A stretch of 64,000 nucleotides of DNA. Source: Gloeomargarita sp. SRBZ-1_bins_9 (lineage in GTDB: Bacteria; Cyanobacteriota; Cyanobacteriia; Gloeomargaritales; Gloeomargaritaceae). The stretch covers positions 254,126-318,125 of the forward strand of contig JAUQVX010000002.1 of NCBI GenBank assembly GCA_039794565.1, written 5' to 3'. Below the pieces are notes generated by a model, which saw only the letters and a list, made by a program, of their open reading frames with translations, was not told the DNA's origin and did no database searches. Positions 1 through 8,867 of the stretch are shown here, piece after piece. Positions within the stretch are counted from its first letter, which is position 1; each line of letters opens with the position of its first letter. The translations under genes were made by a program, and so were the position numbers.

Positions 1-350
1 ACCTGGAGGGGGAAGCCCTGGCCCAGGCCTTCGCCAGCGCGGATGTGTTTGTGTTTCCGTCTTGCACCGAGACTCTGGGGCTGGTGTTACTGGAGGCGAT
101 GGCAGCGGGGTGTCCGGTGGTGGCGGCCCGACGGGGAGGGATCACAGACATCGTGCAGGATGGGGTCAACGGTTATTTGTTTGAGCCGGAGGAGGAAATG
201 GGGCTGATTGGGGCGGTCCGGCGGGTGTTGGCTGCCCCGGAACAACGGCAGCGGTTGCAGCAAGCGGCGCGTCAGGAGGCCCAACGGTGGGGCTGGGACC
301 AGGCCACGGCCCAGTTGCGCCGGTACTACCAACAGGTGGTCCAGTGTTGA
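1..350 (+). CDS. sqdX: Sulfoquinovosyltransferase SqdX, C-terminal part (cut by window edge)
   Basis: The reading frame is open from the first bases of the window and stops at 348-350, so only about the last 115 residues are present. They form the nucleotide-sugar binding half of a GT-B glycosyltransferase of family 4: a SADVFVFPS strand is followed by the E-x7-E signature ETLGLVLLE, then AAGCPVVAAR and a DGVNGYLFEPE loop. This wording is characteristic of cyanobacterial SqdX, which moves sulfoquinovose from UDP-sulfoquinovose to diacylglycerol to make the thylakoid lipid SQDG. Its substrate would come from SqdB, encoded at 13.7-14.9 kb. The next gene starts inside this one by a few bases. 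Another GT4 enzyme cannot be fully excluded from the C-terminus alone. Confidence 0.82.
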   Translation, partial: LEGEALAQAFASADVFVFPSCTETLGLVLLEAMAAGCPVVAARRGGITDIVQDGVNGYLFEPEEEMGLIGAVRRVLAAPEQRQRLQQAARQEAQRWGWDQATAQLRRYYQQVVQC

Positions 351-943
351 CCCTGGAGAGCCGGTTTCAGGGGTGTCTTTTGGGGGCATGGCTGGCCTGG
401 CAACGGGTGGGGGATACCACCTGGGGCGTTTGGCTAGAGCAGGGATGTCGCTACTGGACGGGACAAAGCGCCCAAGCACCGGTGGCGACGATGGCGGGGG
501 AGGCGTTGCTGTTGCTGTTGCCGGGGTTGTTGCTAGGCTACCCGGAACCGGCCAAAGTTGCAGAAATGGTGCTGACGGCGGGGTTGCCGGAGGTGGTGAG
601 TGCCTGGGCGCAGGTGTTGCATGGAGCGTTGCAGGGACAACGGGGCGACCCCCTGGCCGATACGCAAACCTGGCCGGAGCTGGCCCAATCGGTGGCGGAT
701 TTCCAGAGCGACCCCGATGACCCGGTAACGACTTTGACGTTGGCTCACCGGCAGGGACGTTCTGCTTTGGCGCTGGGGCTGACGGGCTGGTTGTTGGGGG
801 CCTATGGCGGGGCAACGGTTTTTCCGGCCCACTGGGTGGTGCGGCTGCCGGATACCCAATGGCGGGAGATGGGCACGGCCCTGTTGGCGCGGTGGGCGGG
901 GGTGCGCTTCGGCCGAGGACCTTGGGCGGTTGGTGCGCTGTGA
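344..943 (+). CDS. ADP-ribosylglycohydrolase-like protein, apparently without catalytic Asp residues
   Basis: A 199-residue protein starting at GTG 344, overlapping the sqdX stop by 7 bases, so the two are probably cotranscribed. The start ESRFQGCLLGAW and the late segment TGWLLGAYGG followed by PAHWV resemble the first helix and the last conserved helix of the ADP-ribosylglycohydrolase (DraG/ARH) fold. In that family the metal is bound by Asp-rich motifs, a TDDT-type motif near the N-terminus and a GxDTD-type motif just before the last helix. I see neither here: the position before the late helix reads QGRSALALG. If the fold assignment is right, this is a shortened, probably non-catalytic relative. 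The assignment rests on weak motif similarity. Confidence 0.55.
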   Translation: MLTLESRFQGCLLGAWLAWQRVGDTTWGVWLEQGCRYWTGQSAQAPVATMAGEALLLLLPGLLLGYPEPAKVAEMVLTAGLPEVVSAWAQVLHGALQGQRGDPLADTQTWPELAQSVADFQSDPDDPVTTLTLAHRQGRSALALGLTGWLLGAYGGATVFPAHWVVRLPDTQWREMGTALLARWAGVRFGRGPWAVGAL

Positions 944-1043
944 ACCTTTTTGACAGGTGGGTGGGTTTATCCTGGAGCGCAGCTTGGCCCTGAGCTACCA
1001 TAGGGGAGTGGGTTGAGGCTGTCTTCGCCAAAGGAGTCCGCGC

Positions 1044-2945
1044 GTGCATCTTAGCGAAATTACCCATCCGAATCAGTTGCATGGTCTGTCTATCCCCCAA
1101 CTGGAGGCCATCGCCCGGCAGATTCGGGAAAAGCATCTCCAGACAGTGGCCGTTAACGGGGGACACCTGGGGCCGGGGTTGGGGGTAGTGGAACTGACCC
1201 TGGCGCTGTACCAGACGCTGGACTTGGACCGGGATAAGGTGATTTGGGATGTGGGGCACCAGGCCTATCCCCACAAGTTGATTACTGGGCGCTACCACCA
1301 GTTCCATACCCTGCGGCAAAAGGGAGGGATCGCCGGATACCTGAAGCGCTCGGAAAGCCGCTTTGACCATTTTGGGGCGGGGCATGCTTCCACGAGTATT
1401 TCGGCAGCGCTGGGGATGGCCATTGCCCGGGACCTGAAGGGGGAAGATTTCAAGGTGGTGGCGATTATTGGCGATGGGGCCTTGACGGGGGGGATGGCCC
1501 TGGAGGCGATTAACCACGCGGGCCATTTGCCCAAGACCCGGCTGCTGGTGGTGCTCAACGACAACGAGATGTCCATTTCTCCCAATGTGGGGGCGATTCC
1601 CCGTTATTTGAACAAGCTGCGCCACAGTCCGCCGGTGCAGTTTTTAACCGAGAACCTGGAGCAGCAGTTCAAGCACCTGCCCTTTGTGGACGAGGCCCTG
1701 GCCCACAACGTGAAGGAGGGGATGAAACGCCTGATGGTGCCCAAGGTGGGGGCGGTGTTTGAGGAACTGGGCTTTACCTACTTTGGGCCGGTGGATGGGC
1801 ATAACATTGCGGAAATGATCGAAACGTTCAATCGCGCCCACCAAATTTGCGGCCCGGTGCTGGTGCATGTGGTGACGGTCAAGGGCAAGGGCTATGAGGT
1901 GGCGGAGCGGGACCGGGTGGGGTATCATGCCCAAAACCCCTTTGACCTGACCACCGGTAAACCCAAGCCCAGCAGTAAACCCAAACCCCCCAGCTACTCC
2001 AAGGTGTTTGGGGAGACGCTCACCCGCCTAGCCAAAGACAACCCCCGGATCATCGGCATTACGGCGGCCATGGCCACAGGGACGGGCCTGGACATCCTGC
2101 AAAAACAGTGCCCCAAGCAGTGTATTGATGTGGGGATTGCCGAGCAGCACGCGGTGACTTTGGCGGCGGGGTTGGCCTGTGAGGGGATGCGGCCGGTGGT
2201 GGCTATTTACTCCACCTTTTTGCAGCGGGCCTACGACCAAATTGTGCATGATGTGTGTATCCAGAACTTGCCGGTGTTTTTCTGCATGGACCGGGCGGGG
2301 ATTGTGGGGGCGGATGGGCCGACGCACCAGGGGATGTATGACATTGCCTACCTGCGCTGCCTGCCCCACATGGTGTTGATGGCCCCTAAGGATGAGGCAG
2401 AAATGCAGCGGATGATCGTCACGGGCATCCAGTACACGGAGGGTCCGATTGCCATGCGCTATCCCCGGGGCAATGGCTACGGTGTCCCCTTGATGGAAGA
2501 AGGTTGGGAACCGTTGCCTATTGGTAAGGGGGAACTGCTGCGCCACGGCCAGGATGTGTTGATCGTCGCTTACGGTTCGATGGTGGTGCCGGCGCAACAA
2601 ACGGCGGAATTGCTCCAGGAACAGGGAATTGCTGCGGCGGTGATCAACGCCCGTTTTGCCAAGCCCCTGGATACGGAACTGATCCTGCCTTTGGCGCGGG
2701 AGATAGGCCGGGTGGTGACGATAGAAGAAGGGTGTCTGATGGGGGGCTTTGGCAGTGCGGTGGCGGAGGCCTTGTTGGACGCCGGTTTGACCTTGCCGGT
2801 GCTGCGCATTGGGGTACCGGACATACTGGTGGAACACGCCCAGCCGGAGGAGTCCAAAGCCGACCTAGGATTAACGCCACCCCAGATGGCGGAGCGCATC
2901 TACCGCTTTGTCCGGCCAGAACTCCGGTTGCCGGTGACCGCCTAG
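1044..2945 (+). CDS. dxs: 1-deoxy-D-xylulose-5-phosphate synthase
   Basis: A full-length 633-residue Dxs. It condenses pyruvate and glyceraldehyde 3-phosphate to DXP, the first step of the plastid-type (MEP) isoprenoid pathway that supplies carotenoids, phytyl chains and quinones. Visible motifs are the N-terminal [11 protein letters not shown] and [10 protein letters not shown], the thiamine diphosphate motif [13 protein letters not shown] ending in LNDNEMSIS, and the central [12 protein letters not shown] typical of the pyrimidine-binding domain. The start is the GTG at 1044, preceded by a good Shine-Dalgarno sequence (AAAGGAG at 1030-1036). The 100-base gap from the previous gene suggests its own promoter. 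The alpha/beta hydrolase gene converges on it 14 bases downstream. Confidence 0.97.
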   Translation: MHLSEITHPNQLHGLSIPQLEAIARQIREKHLQTVAVNGGHLGPGLGVVELTLALYQTLDLDRDKVIWDVGHQAYPHKLITGRYHQFHTLRQKGGIAGYLKRSESRFDHFGAGHASTSISAALGMAIARDLKGEDFKVVAIIGDGALTGGMALEAINHAGHLPKTRLLVVLNDNEMSISPNVGAIPRYLNKLRHSPPVQFLTENLEQQFKHLPFVDEALAHNVKEGMKRLMVPKVGAVFEELGFTYFGPVDGHNIAEMIETFNRAHQICGPVLVHVVTVKGKGYEVAERDRVGYHAQNPFDLTTGKPKPSSKPKPPSYSKVFGETLTRLAKDNPRIIGITAAMATGTGLDILQKQCPKQCIDVGIAEQHAVTLAAGLACEGMRPVVAIYSTFLQRAYDQIVHDVCIQNLPVFFCMDRAGIVGADGPTHQGMYDIAYLRCLPHMVLMAPKDEAEMQRMIVTGIQYTEGPIAMRYPRGNGYGVPLMEEGWEPLPIGKGELLRHGQDVLIVAYGSMVVPAQQTAELLQEQGIAAAVINARFAKPLDTELILPLAREIGRVVTIEEGCLMGGFGSAVAEALLDAGLTLPVLRIGVPDILVEHAQPEESKADLGLTPPQMAERIYRFVRPELRLPVTA

Positions 2946-2959
2946 GGGGTTCCCTGACG

Positions 2960-3811
2960 TCAGGCAGCTTGGGGGGCGACGGTGGCCTGATGCACCCATG
3001 TGCGGAGTTGCTGCGCCACCAGTTCCGGGTACTCCAGCATGGCGAAGTGGCCGCAGCGGGGCAATTCCCAGACAATATCTTCGCCAGCCTGGAAGCGGGC
3101 ATGAAAACTGGCCAGGTGCCGCACATAGATCACCGGCATGATGGGGTCCTCTTGACCGGCAATCAAATAAAGGGGCTGGGACAAGCGACTCACGACCTGG
3201 GGGAGCCGGTGAACTTCCGCTTCCGTTGTAGCCGCCAAAAGGGTTTCTCGAGCCGCTTGGGGACAGGCCCGCAACCAATCCTGCAGGCGTTGTTTCCCCC
3301 ACTGCACCGGCAAGGGACGCACCACCCCACTGCGGGCAAAAAACCAGCCACCCCCCGGCAACCACTGCATCCAACGGGAGCGCCAGCGTACCAACTGCAC
3401 CCCCAGGCGGCGAAACCGGTCAAATTCCTGCTGGAGGTAAATACCCCCCCCCGCATTCACCCCAATCACCCCGTTGACCAGGTTTGGCAACTGGGCGGCT
3501 GCCAATAGCGCCACGCTCGCTCCTAAGGAATGCCCCACCAACCAACAGGTTTGGATACCCAAGTGGGCTAACAAATCCCCCAAATCCTGGGCATAGCTAT
3601 CCAGGGAGAAGGTGCAGTGGTTATAGGTCGGTTGGGAAGCCCCAAATCCCCGCAAATCGTAGGTCACACAGGCAAAGTCATCCTTGAGTAAATCCACTAG
3701 GGGCTGCCAGTAGTGCCGACTCAACAACCAACCATGAATGAAAACCAATACCGGGCCCTTGCCCACCCATTCATAAACATGAGGGACACCCCGGATAGTG
3801 ATGGTCGGCAT
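2960..3811 (-). CDS. Alpha/beta hydrolase
   Basis: A 283-residue cytosolic alpha/beta hydrolase with no signal peptide. The oxyanion-hole segment FIHGW is near residue 30, DLRGFGAS near 53, the nucleophile elbow GHSLG near 95, the acid in GQEDPIMP near residue 220, and the catalytic His in CGHFAMLEYPE near 250, so the Ser-Asp-His triad is complete. Such proteins include esterases, C-C hydrolases and lipases, and the sequence does not reveal the substrate. The gene converges with dxs and stands alone between dxs and rpsN. Its start ATG lies in a short AT-rich gap shared with rpsN. Confidence 0.9.
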   Translation of the reverse strand: MPTITIRGVPHVYEWVGKGPVLVFIHGWLLSRHYWQPLVDLLKDDFACVTYDLRGFGASQPTYNHCTFSLDSYAQDLGDLLAHLGIQTCWLVGHSLGASVALLAAAQLPNLVNGVIGVNAGGGIYLQQEFDRFRRLGVQLVRWRSRWMQWLPGGGWFFARSGVVRPLPVQWGKQRLQDWLRACPQAARETLLAATTEAEVHRLPQVVSRLSQPLYLIAGQEDPIMPVIYVRHLASFHARFQAGEDIVWELPRCGHFAMLEYPELVAQQLRTWVHQATVAPQAA

Positions 3812-3898
3812 GGGATGACATCACCGTCTATGCTGCCTGTAATCCATCCTATCAGATGACCTCTACAGGGCCAAAGCTATCAAAGCCATCTATGTAAC

Positions 3899-4201
3899 CT
3901 ACCAGCTAGACTTAACTACGCCTGGCAACAAGCCTTGCAACGCCATCTCCCGTAGGGCATTGCGACAGAGACCAAAATCCCGGAAATAGCCGCGGGGACG
4001 CCCGGTCAACCAGCAGCGATTGCGCAAACGATTGGGGGCGCTGTTGCGGGGCAAGCGTTGGAGTTGCCGGTGGATCGCCAGCTTTTCTTCCCACGTCTCC
4101 GCCATGGCAAATTGTTGCTTGAGTTGTTCCCGTTTGGCGCGGTACTTGTTCACCAGACGTTGCCGGCGCTTCTCCCGCTCCACCATGCTCTTTTTGGCCA
4201 T
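3899..4201 (-). CDS. rpsN: 30S ribosomal protein S14
   Basis: A 100-residue S14 of the long, zinc-free class: it has no CxxC pairs, and carries the conserved C-terminal run [18 protein letters not shown] followed by [12 protein letters not shown]. The ATG at 4201 (MAKKSMVER) gives the standard cyanobacterial length; an upstream in-frame ATG would add 23 unrelated residues. S14 binds the 3' major domain of 16S rRNA in the head of the small subunit. As is usual in cyanobacteria, the gene stands outside the main ribosomal protein operons. It diverges from sipA with about 105 bases between them. Confidence 0.96.
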   Translation of the reverse strand: MAKKSMVEREKRRQRLVNKYRAKREQLKQQFAMAETWEEKLAIHRQLQRLPRNSAPNRLRNRCWLTGRPRGYFRDFGLCRNALREMALQGLLPGVVKSSW

Positions 4202-4306
4202 ACCCCTCCCCGGTAGCAAACGCAATTTCTTATTATCCCTACAGAAAACTTTGCTCGTCAAGGGGAGCAAGATTGTACCCTAGAAGCTAAAAAAGGAGCA
4301 CCAGGT

Positions 4307-4525
4307 ATGGCCAAGTTTCGGATTGGACAGCGGGTCCGAATTGTCCGCCTGCCGGCCTATGTGAAGACGGCGGAACCGATGCCCATGTTGCGCTCACCCC
4401 AGGTGCTTGAGCTGGGGGAAGAGGGGGTTATCCTGGCCTATAGCCCCGGCGGTGAATGGAGTGTGCGGTGCCAGCGGGGGGCCTATTTACTGGCGGAACA
4501 GTATCTGGAGGCGGTGGAGCCATGA
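4307..4525 (+). CDS. sipA: SipA-like regulatory protein (DUF3148)
   Basis: A 72-residue protein with an SH3-like beta-barrel pattern: FRIGQRVRIVRLP, then AEPMPMLR, then GEEGVILAYSPGGEWSVR and AEQYLEAV at the end. This matches the DUF3148 family, whose studied member SipA binds the sensor kinase NblS and modulates its output in high-light and nutrient-stress responses. The start ATG follows an AAAAAGGAGCACC ribosome-binding region. The last codon and stop overlap the ATG of the next gene (ATGA at 4522-4525), so sipA is translationally coupled to the DUF3288 gene. No nblS gene is in the window. Confidence 0.8.
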   Translation: MAKFRIGQRVRIVRLPAYVKTAEPMPMLRSPQVLELGEEGVILAYSPGGEWSVRCQRGAYLLAEQYLEAVEP

Positions 4526-4806
4526 ACCGGTCGCAGGAGCAACAGCACCCCCTTTACCACGTGGACCGGCAGGTGGTGGATCAGTTGCTCGGCAGTACTC
4601 CCGATGATTACACCTTAGCAGAATGGGCGCGGCTATACATCCGCTATCAGAACTTTCCCGGCGCCCGTGACATTCAGCGGGATTTGGCGCAGGTTTTGGA
4701 GCGTTGGGGCTTGGATGTGGAGGAGGTCTTTCGGCGCACCCGAGCGATTCATCAACAGGGTAAAGTTTATGGCAGTCGCGTGATCACTCAAGAGGACTGG
4801 AACTAA
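4522..4806 (+). CDS. DUF3288 family protein
   Basis: A 94-residue soluble protein of a conserved cyanobacterial family of unknown function. Features seen are the N-terminal QQHPLYHVDRQVVDQLL, a central IRYQNFPGARDIQRDL, an RTRAIHQQGKVYGSR segment and the terminal EDWN, all typical of DUF3288. The start ATG 4522 overlaps the sipA stop in an ATGA arrangement. The cbiT gene begins 7 bases after its stop, so the three genes look like one transcript. The protein appears mainly helical and charged, without membrane segments. No biochemical role can be read from the sequence. Confidence 0.85.
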   Translation: MNRSQEQQHPLYHVDRQVVDQLLGSTPDDYTLAEWARLYIRYQNFPGARDIQRDLAQVLERWGLDVEEVFRRTRAIHQQGKVYGSRVITQEDWN

Positions 4807-4813
4807 ACCCCCT

Positions 4814-5404
4814 ATGGATTGGCCCTACGTGACTGCCGGGATTCCGGATGAGGCCTTTGAGCGCTTGCCCGGCATCCCCATGAGCAAACGGGAATCCCGC
4901 GTGCTCATCCTGTCACAACTGTACCTGCAAAAAAATTCCGTGGTTTGGGACATTGGCGCCGGCACGGGGACGATTGCCATTGAAAGCGCGCTGCTGTGTT
5001 CGGAGGGCCAGGTCATGGCCATCGAACGGGACGAGGACGTGGTGGGCCTGCTCCAGCGCAATCGGGAGCGGTTTGGGTTACAGAACCTGACCATCGTAGC
5101 CGGACATGCCCCCGATTGTCTCCGCGACATTCATCCCCGACCGGACCGCATTTGCTTAGAAGGGGGACGTCCCATTGAGGGGGTGCTCAGGGTGGCATGG
5201 GGCTACTTGCGCCAGGGGGGGCGGGTGGTCACGGCAACCGATAGCCTGGAGGCTTTCTACAACCTGATGCAAACCTTGAGCCAATTGCAAGCTCGCAAAA
5301 TCGAGGTGATTCAATCGGCCGTCAATCGTTTGGAAACGCGGGGGATGCAGCGGGTATTGGTGGCCCTGGACCCCATTTTTATCCTGAGCGCAGAAAAACC
5401 ATGA
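4814..5404 (+). CDS. cbiT: Precorrin-8W decarboxylase / C15-methyltransferase subunit CbiT
   Basis: A 196-residue Rossmann-fold methyltransferase. The N-terminal GIPDEAFERL and PGIPMSKRESR followed by the SAM-binding loop VWDIGAGTGTIAIES (around residue 45) is the CbiT signature. CbiT methylates C15 and decarboxylates the acetate side chain at C12 during cobalamin corrin synthesis. In many bacteria it is fused to CbiE as CobL; here it is a free subunit. Its stop overlaps the ATG of the mannosidase gene (ATGA at 5401-5404). The pairing with sipA and a glycosidase is not explained by pathway logic and probably reflects operon packing. Confidence 0.88.
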   Translation: MDWPYVTAGIPDEAFERLPGIPMSKRESRVLILSQLYLQKNSVVWDIGAGTGTIAIESALLCSEGQVMAIERDEDVVGLLQRNRERFGLQNLTIVAGHAPDCLRDIHPRPDRICLEGGRPIEGVLRVAWGYLRQGGRVVTATDSLEAFYNLMQTLSQLQARKIEVIQSAVNRLETRGMQRVLVALDPIFILSAEKP

Positions 5405-8400
5405 ATTTTGACAAAGTCATAGCCCAGTGGTTGCACCATGTCAGACAGCTGGCCTATCCAGAAGTCCTGCCTTTAGCCGACTGGCACATCACCGTAGAGG
5501 GTCAGGACGAGGCATGGCAAAGGGTGACGCTCCCGGCAAGTTGGGGGGGCGATGACCAAACGGTTTGGTGGCACAGGTGGGTGAGTTTACCCCCGGGTTG
5601 GACCAACCGCAAAATTGCCCTGCGCATGGATATTCCCGAAGGTTTGCTGTTTTTGAACCGGCGGCCCTATCAGGGGATAGATGCCCATCACCCCCTGGTG
5701 GTTCTGCCGGCGGACATCGGGTCGGAGTTCACCCTAGATATCCAGGCCTATAGCGGTCGTCGGCCCGAACCCCAGCAGTGCCGTTTCAGTGAATTGGTGG
5801 TCATTGACCCCCAGGCGGAACAACTGTTGGTGTGGCTGGAACAGCTCCGGTCGGCCTGGCGAGACCACCCCTGGGTCGAAGCCGGTTTACGCCAATGGCT
5901 GGCTGCCATGGAGACCCATGGAGCGGATTTCGGGCAAAAACTGCTTGCGGCGTTCCCGGACACAACCCCTACACCAGCGACCCCGCAGATTTATCTCATC
6001 GGTCATTCGCACCTGGATGTGGTGTGGCTGTGGACCCATCGGGAAACCCGCCGCAAGGTGGGCCGCACCTTTAGCATTGCCTTGAATCTGATACGGGAAT
6101 TTCCCGAGTTTTGTTTCTGTCAGGGCCAGGCGCAACTGTATGTCTATTGCCGGGAAGACTACCCGGAACTCTATCAGCAGATTCAGCAGCAGGTGCAGGC
6201 GGGGCGGTGGCAGGTCGAGGGGGGGGTGTGGGTCGAACCGGACGGCAATTTAATTAGCGGCGAATCCTGGGTGCGGCAACTGGTGTACGGCCAGCGCTTT
6301 TTCCGCCGGGAGTTTGGGGTGCAGTGCCGGGTGCTGTGGCTGCCGGATACCTTTGGTTACCAGGGCAATCTGCCCCAGTTGCTCAAACAGGCCGGTATTG
6401 ATTACTTCTTCACGACGAAACTGAACTGGAATGACACCCAGGAATTTCCCTACGACGCGTTCTGGTGGCAAGGGATTGACGGTAGCCGGGTGCTGGCCCA
6501 TCAACCGCCGGTAGGTCTGGAGGGTTTGTTGCGGATTCAGGATTTAACCCGAACGGGGCAACAGTACGCCCAGAAGGCGGTGGCGCCGGTGGTGGCCCAA
6601 ACCTTTGGTTACGGCGATGGCGGAGGGGGCGTGACCCGGGAGGAGTTGCATCTGTACGCCCTGTTGCAGCGGCTGCAGTTGCCCTTCCCCCCCAAAATCA
6701 CCAGTCCCCTGGCTTTCTTCCAAGCGCTTGAACGATACGGCGAGAGTCTTCCCGTGTGGCCAGGGGAACTCTATCTGGAAAAACATCGGGGCACCTACAC
6801 CACCCATAGCTGGATCAAGCAATGGCATCGCCAGGCGGAACGGGAGTTTTACATCACGGAATACTTGGCGACCCATGCCTGGTTACGGGGCCATCCCTAT
6901 CCCCAAACTGCCCTGGAAACCACGTGGCAACTTTTACTTTTGCAACAGTTTCACGACATCCTGCCTGGGACCTTCATTGCTGCGGCCTATCCCCAAATCC
7001 AACAGGACTTTGCGCAAATCCTAACCACCCTATCTGCGCTCCGCCGGCAGGCTGTCAACCAACTACGCCGGGCAGTCGTTTCAGAACTGACCTGGACGAT
7101 TGGGAACAGCATTCACGCCCGGGATCATGTCGAGCTGTTCCTGCCGGTGCCCCGGACGGTTTGGGAGCGCTACGGTGGGCAATTTCGCCTCAGGGCCAAC
7201 GGTCAGGTGATTCCCCACCAGGTCTTGCCTGCCGGCAGTCCCATTCCCAGCCTGTATCCCGAACATCACCCGCCGGATGTCGTGCATGTGCTATGCCACT
7301 TGGAACACTTACCTGCCTACAGCACGGTGGAGGTGCATCTAGAACCAGCGTCAACCCCCCTGGAGTTACCTAGCGACTGGTCTCCCCCAAGTGGTCAACA
7401 ACTCGAAAACAGTTGTTTGCGCCTGACCTTTGATGACCAGGGCAACCTGACCGAACTGTGGGATCAGCGTTTGCAGAGAAATCTGCTGGCGCCGGGGCAA
7501 GTCGGTGCAGAAATCAAGCTTTTTCTCGACCGGCCTAAACAATGGGAAGCCTGGGATATAGACGCCGATTACACCCAGTACGCCGCCCCACCTTTGCCGT
7601 TGCTGGATGCCCAGGTCGTGGAACGGGGGATAGGGCGACAAGGGGTGGCTTTTCGTTACCAACTGCACCAGGATAATGGCTTGCACTGTCACGTGAAAAA
7701 GTCGTTTTATCTGTATCGTGACGCCCCCTTTGTGGAGTGTTTTGTGGAGGTGGACTTAACCCAAAACCGATATGCCCCCTTTATTTTGAAACTGCTGTTT
7801 CCTTTTGACCTGGCCAGTGAGCAAGCTACCTTTGATATTCCCTTTGGTTGGATACAGCGCCCAACGGAGCACCCAGCCCAATTTGAGGTTCCGGCGCTGA
7901 GTTGGGCTGACCTGTCCCAGGGGGATTGGGGGGTTGCTTTACTCAGTCGCGATAAGTACGGCTTTTCCGTGGACCGCCACGCAATCGGCTTAACCCTGCT
8001 GCGAGTAGCCCATTATCCCCACCCCCAGGAACCCTGGCACTTAACCGATAGCGCCATCACGGATACCGGCATTCATCAATTTTGTTGCCGCTTGTATCCC
8101 CATCAGGGTTCGGCGCAGGCGGCCGCCATTCCCCACCGGGCGCAGGAATTTTTATATCCCCCCCTGCCCATACCTGGTTGTTTGGCCCAGCCCCTGACCC
8201 CCTTATTCACCCTGAACGCCCCCAACATCATCACAGCCGCCGTCAAAAAAACCATGGATGCTGAGGCGATTGTGGTGCGCCTGTACGAGGCCTATGGTCA
8301 ACCGACCCAAGTGCATATTGGCCCCCAGATTGCGGTGCGGGAAATTTGGGAGTGCGACCTGCACGAACAACCCTTGCACTATCTATCTGATGGCACTCCA

Positions 8401-8451
8401 TTCACCCTGGATTTCTCCCCTTTTGGCGTCAAAACCCTTTTGTTGACTTGA
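5401..8451 (+). CDS. Glycoside hydrolase family 38 alpha-mannosidase
   Basis: A 1016-residue protein with the complete GH38 architecture. An N-terminal region of about 195 residues precedes the catalytic domain, which starts at IGHSHLDVVWLW (zinc-binding His and Asp, about residues 202-207). The nucleophile Asp lies in WLPDTFGY (about 315) and a zinc-ligand His in QQFHDILPGTF (about 516). The C-terminal half is beta-sandwich (HVKKSFYLYRD, KLLFPFDL). GH38 enzymes release alpha-mannose from glycans; whether this one acts on stored or imported glycan is unknown. There is no signal peptide, so it is probably cytosolic. The gene is coupled to cbiT by a 4-base overlap. Confidence 0.92.
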   Translation: MNFDKVIAQWLHHVRQLAYPEVLPLADWHITVEGQDEAWQRVTLPASWGGDDQTVWWHRWVSLPPGWTNRKIALRMDIPEGLLFLNRRPYQGIDAHHPLVVLPADIGSEFTLDIQAYSGRRPEPQQCRFSELVVIDPQAEQLLVWLEQLRSAWRDHPWVEAGLRQWLAAMETHGADFGQKLLAAFPDTTPTPATPQIYLIGHSHLDVVWLWTHRETRRKVGRTFSIALNLIREFPEFCFCQGQAQLYVYCREDYPELYQQIQQQVQAGRWQVEGGVWVEPDGNLISGESWVRQLVYGQRFFRREFGVQCRVLWLPDTFGYQGNLPQLLKQAGIDYFFTTKLNWNDTQEFPYDAFWWQGIDGSRVLAHQPPVGLEGLLRIQDLTRTGQQYAQKAVAPVVAQTFGYGDGGGGVTREELHLYALLQRLQLPFPPKITSPLAFFQALERYGESLPVWPGELYLEKHRGTYTTHSWIKQWHRQAEREFYITEYLATHAWLRGHPYPQTALETTWQLLLLQQFHDILPGTFIAAAYPQIQQDFAQILTTLSALRRQAVNQLRRAVVSELTWTIGNSIHARDHVELFLPVPRTVWERYGGQFRLRANGQVIPHQVLPAGSPIPSLYPEHHPPDVVHVLCHLEHLPAYSTVEVHLEPASTPLELPSDWSPPSGQQLENSCLRLTFDDQGNLTELWDQRLQRNLLAPGQVGAEIKLFLDRPKQWEAWDIDADYTQYAAPPLPLLDAQVVERGIGRQGVAFRYQLHQDNGLHCHVKKSFYLYRDAPFVECFVEVDLTQNRYAPFILKLLFPFDLASEQATFDIPFGWIQRPTEHPAQFEVPALSWADLSQGDWGVALLSRDKYGFSVDRHAIGLTLLRVAHYPHPQEPWHLTDSAITDTGIHQFCCRLYPHQGSAQAAAIPHRAQEFLYPPLPIPGCLAQPLTPLFTLNAPNIITAAVKKTMDAEAIVVRLYEAYGQPTQVHIGPQIAVREIWECDLHEQPLHYLSDGTPFTLDFSPFGVKTLLLT

Positions 8452-8471
8452 CCAGTTTGTCCAAGTATGCT
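8443..8471 (+). promoter_or_regulatory. Predicted sigma70-type promoter for the coiled-coil gene
   Basis: TTGACT at 8443-8448 and TATGCT at 8466-8471 are separated by exactly 17 bases and match 5/6 and 4/6 of the consensus. The -35 box lies in the last codons of the mannosidase gene. Transcription would begin about 8478, leaving an untranslated leader of roughly 85 bases that contains the 11-bp inverted repeat at 8489-8532. Inferred from sequence only. Confidence 0.55.
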
Positions 8472-8488
8472 ACCATGCCCGCGTAATT

Positions 8489-8532
8489 TACCTAATGAGT
8501 TTGCGCCGATTGTTGCTATTTCTCATTAGGTA
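8489..8532. repeat. Perfect 11-bp inverted repeat in the leader of the coiled-coil gene
   Basis: TACCTAATGAG (8489-8499) and CTCATTAGGTA (8522-8532) are exact reverse complements separated by 22 bases. The arms do not extend further on either side. There is no T-run after the right arm, so it does not look like a terminator of the mannosidase gene. The element lies just downstream of a predicted promoter and 29 bases before the next ATG, so it may act as an mRNA hairpin or as a two-site operator (arm centres 33 bases apart, about three helical turns). Confidence 0.85.
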
Positions 8533-8561
8533 TTGGTTCCCTAGGCTAGGAGGGTAAAAAC

Positions 8562-8855
8562 ATGTCGGATCGATTGACTTATCAGGGGGAGATGGAAGCC
8601 AAGTTGCAAAAACTGGGCGCTCAACTTGATCAGCTCAAGGCCAAAGCGGCACAAGCTACGGAAGAGGCCAAGGCGGATATTGAAGCCAAAATTGAGGCCC
8701 TCAAGGCTAAACGAGATGAGGTTATGCAGCAACTGACGGCCCTCAAGGAGGCAAGTGATGACGCTTGGGAATCCCTCAAAACCGGGTTTCAGAATGCCTG
8801 GGATGAATTGAGTCAAGCGGTGGAGGAAGCAGTCAAGAAATTCACTGGTGAATAG
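8562..8855 (+). CDS. Small coiled-coil protein of unknown function
   Basis: A 97-residue, highly charged protein rich in Ala, Glu, Lys and Gln that should form one long amphipathic helix or coiled coil: MEAKLQKLGAQLDQLKAKAA, later DIEAKIEALKAKRDEV, then a Trp-containing segment (SDDAWESLKTGFQNAWDEL). No signal peptide or transmembrane segment is visible. Similar short sequences are often annotated only as coiled-coil proteins, and I do not recognise a characterised homologue. It has a very strong ribosome-binding site (TAGGAGGG, 8548-8555), its own predicted promoter and a hairpin leader, all of which suggest high and regulated expression. It stands alone between the mannosidase and the convergent DUF3370 gene. 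Confidence 0.8.
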   Translation: MSDRLTYQGEMEAKLQKLGAQLDQLKAKAAQATEEAKADIEAKIEALKAKRDEVMQQLTALKEASDDAWESLKTGFQNAWDELSQAVEEAVKKFTGE

Positions 8856-8867
8856 CCTGAATAGCCG

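Noticed and set aside
87-1625. Long minus-strand open frame (512 codons) across sqdX, the ARH-like gene and dxs
   Set aside because: It lies antisense to well-identified genes, has a low-complexity His/Pro/Gln-rich translation and no recognisable motifs; it is a codon-bias shadow of GC-rich coding sequence.
2960-3811. Alternative plus-strand coding opposite the alpha/beta hydrolase
   Set aside because: The minus-strand frame has a complete Ser-Asp-His triad in proper order; the plus-strand frames are antisense artefacts.
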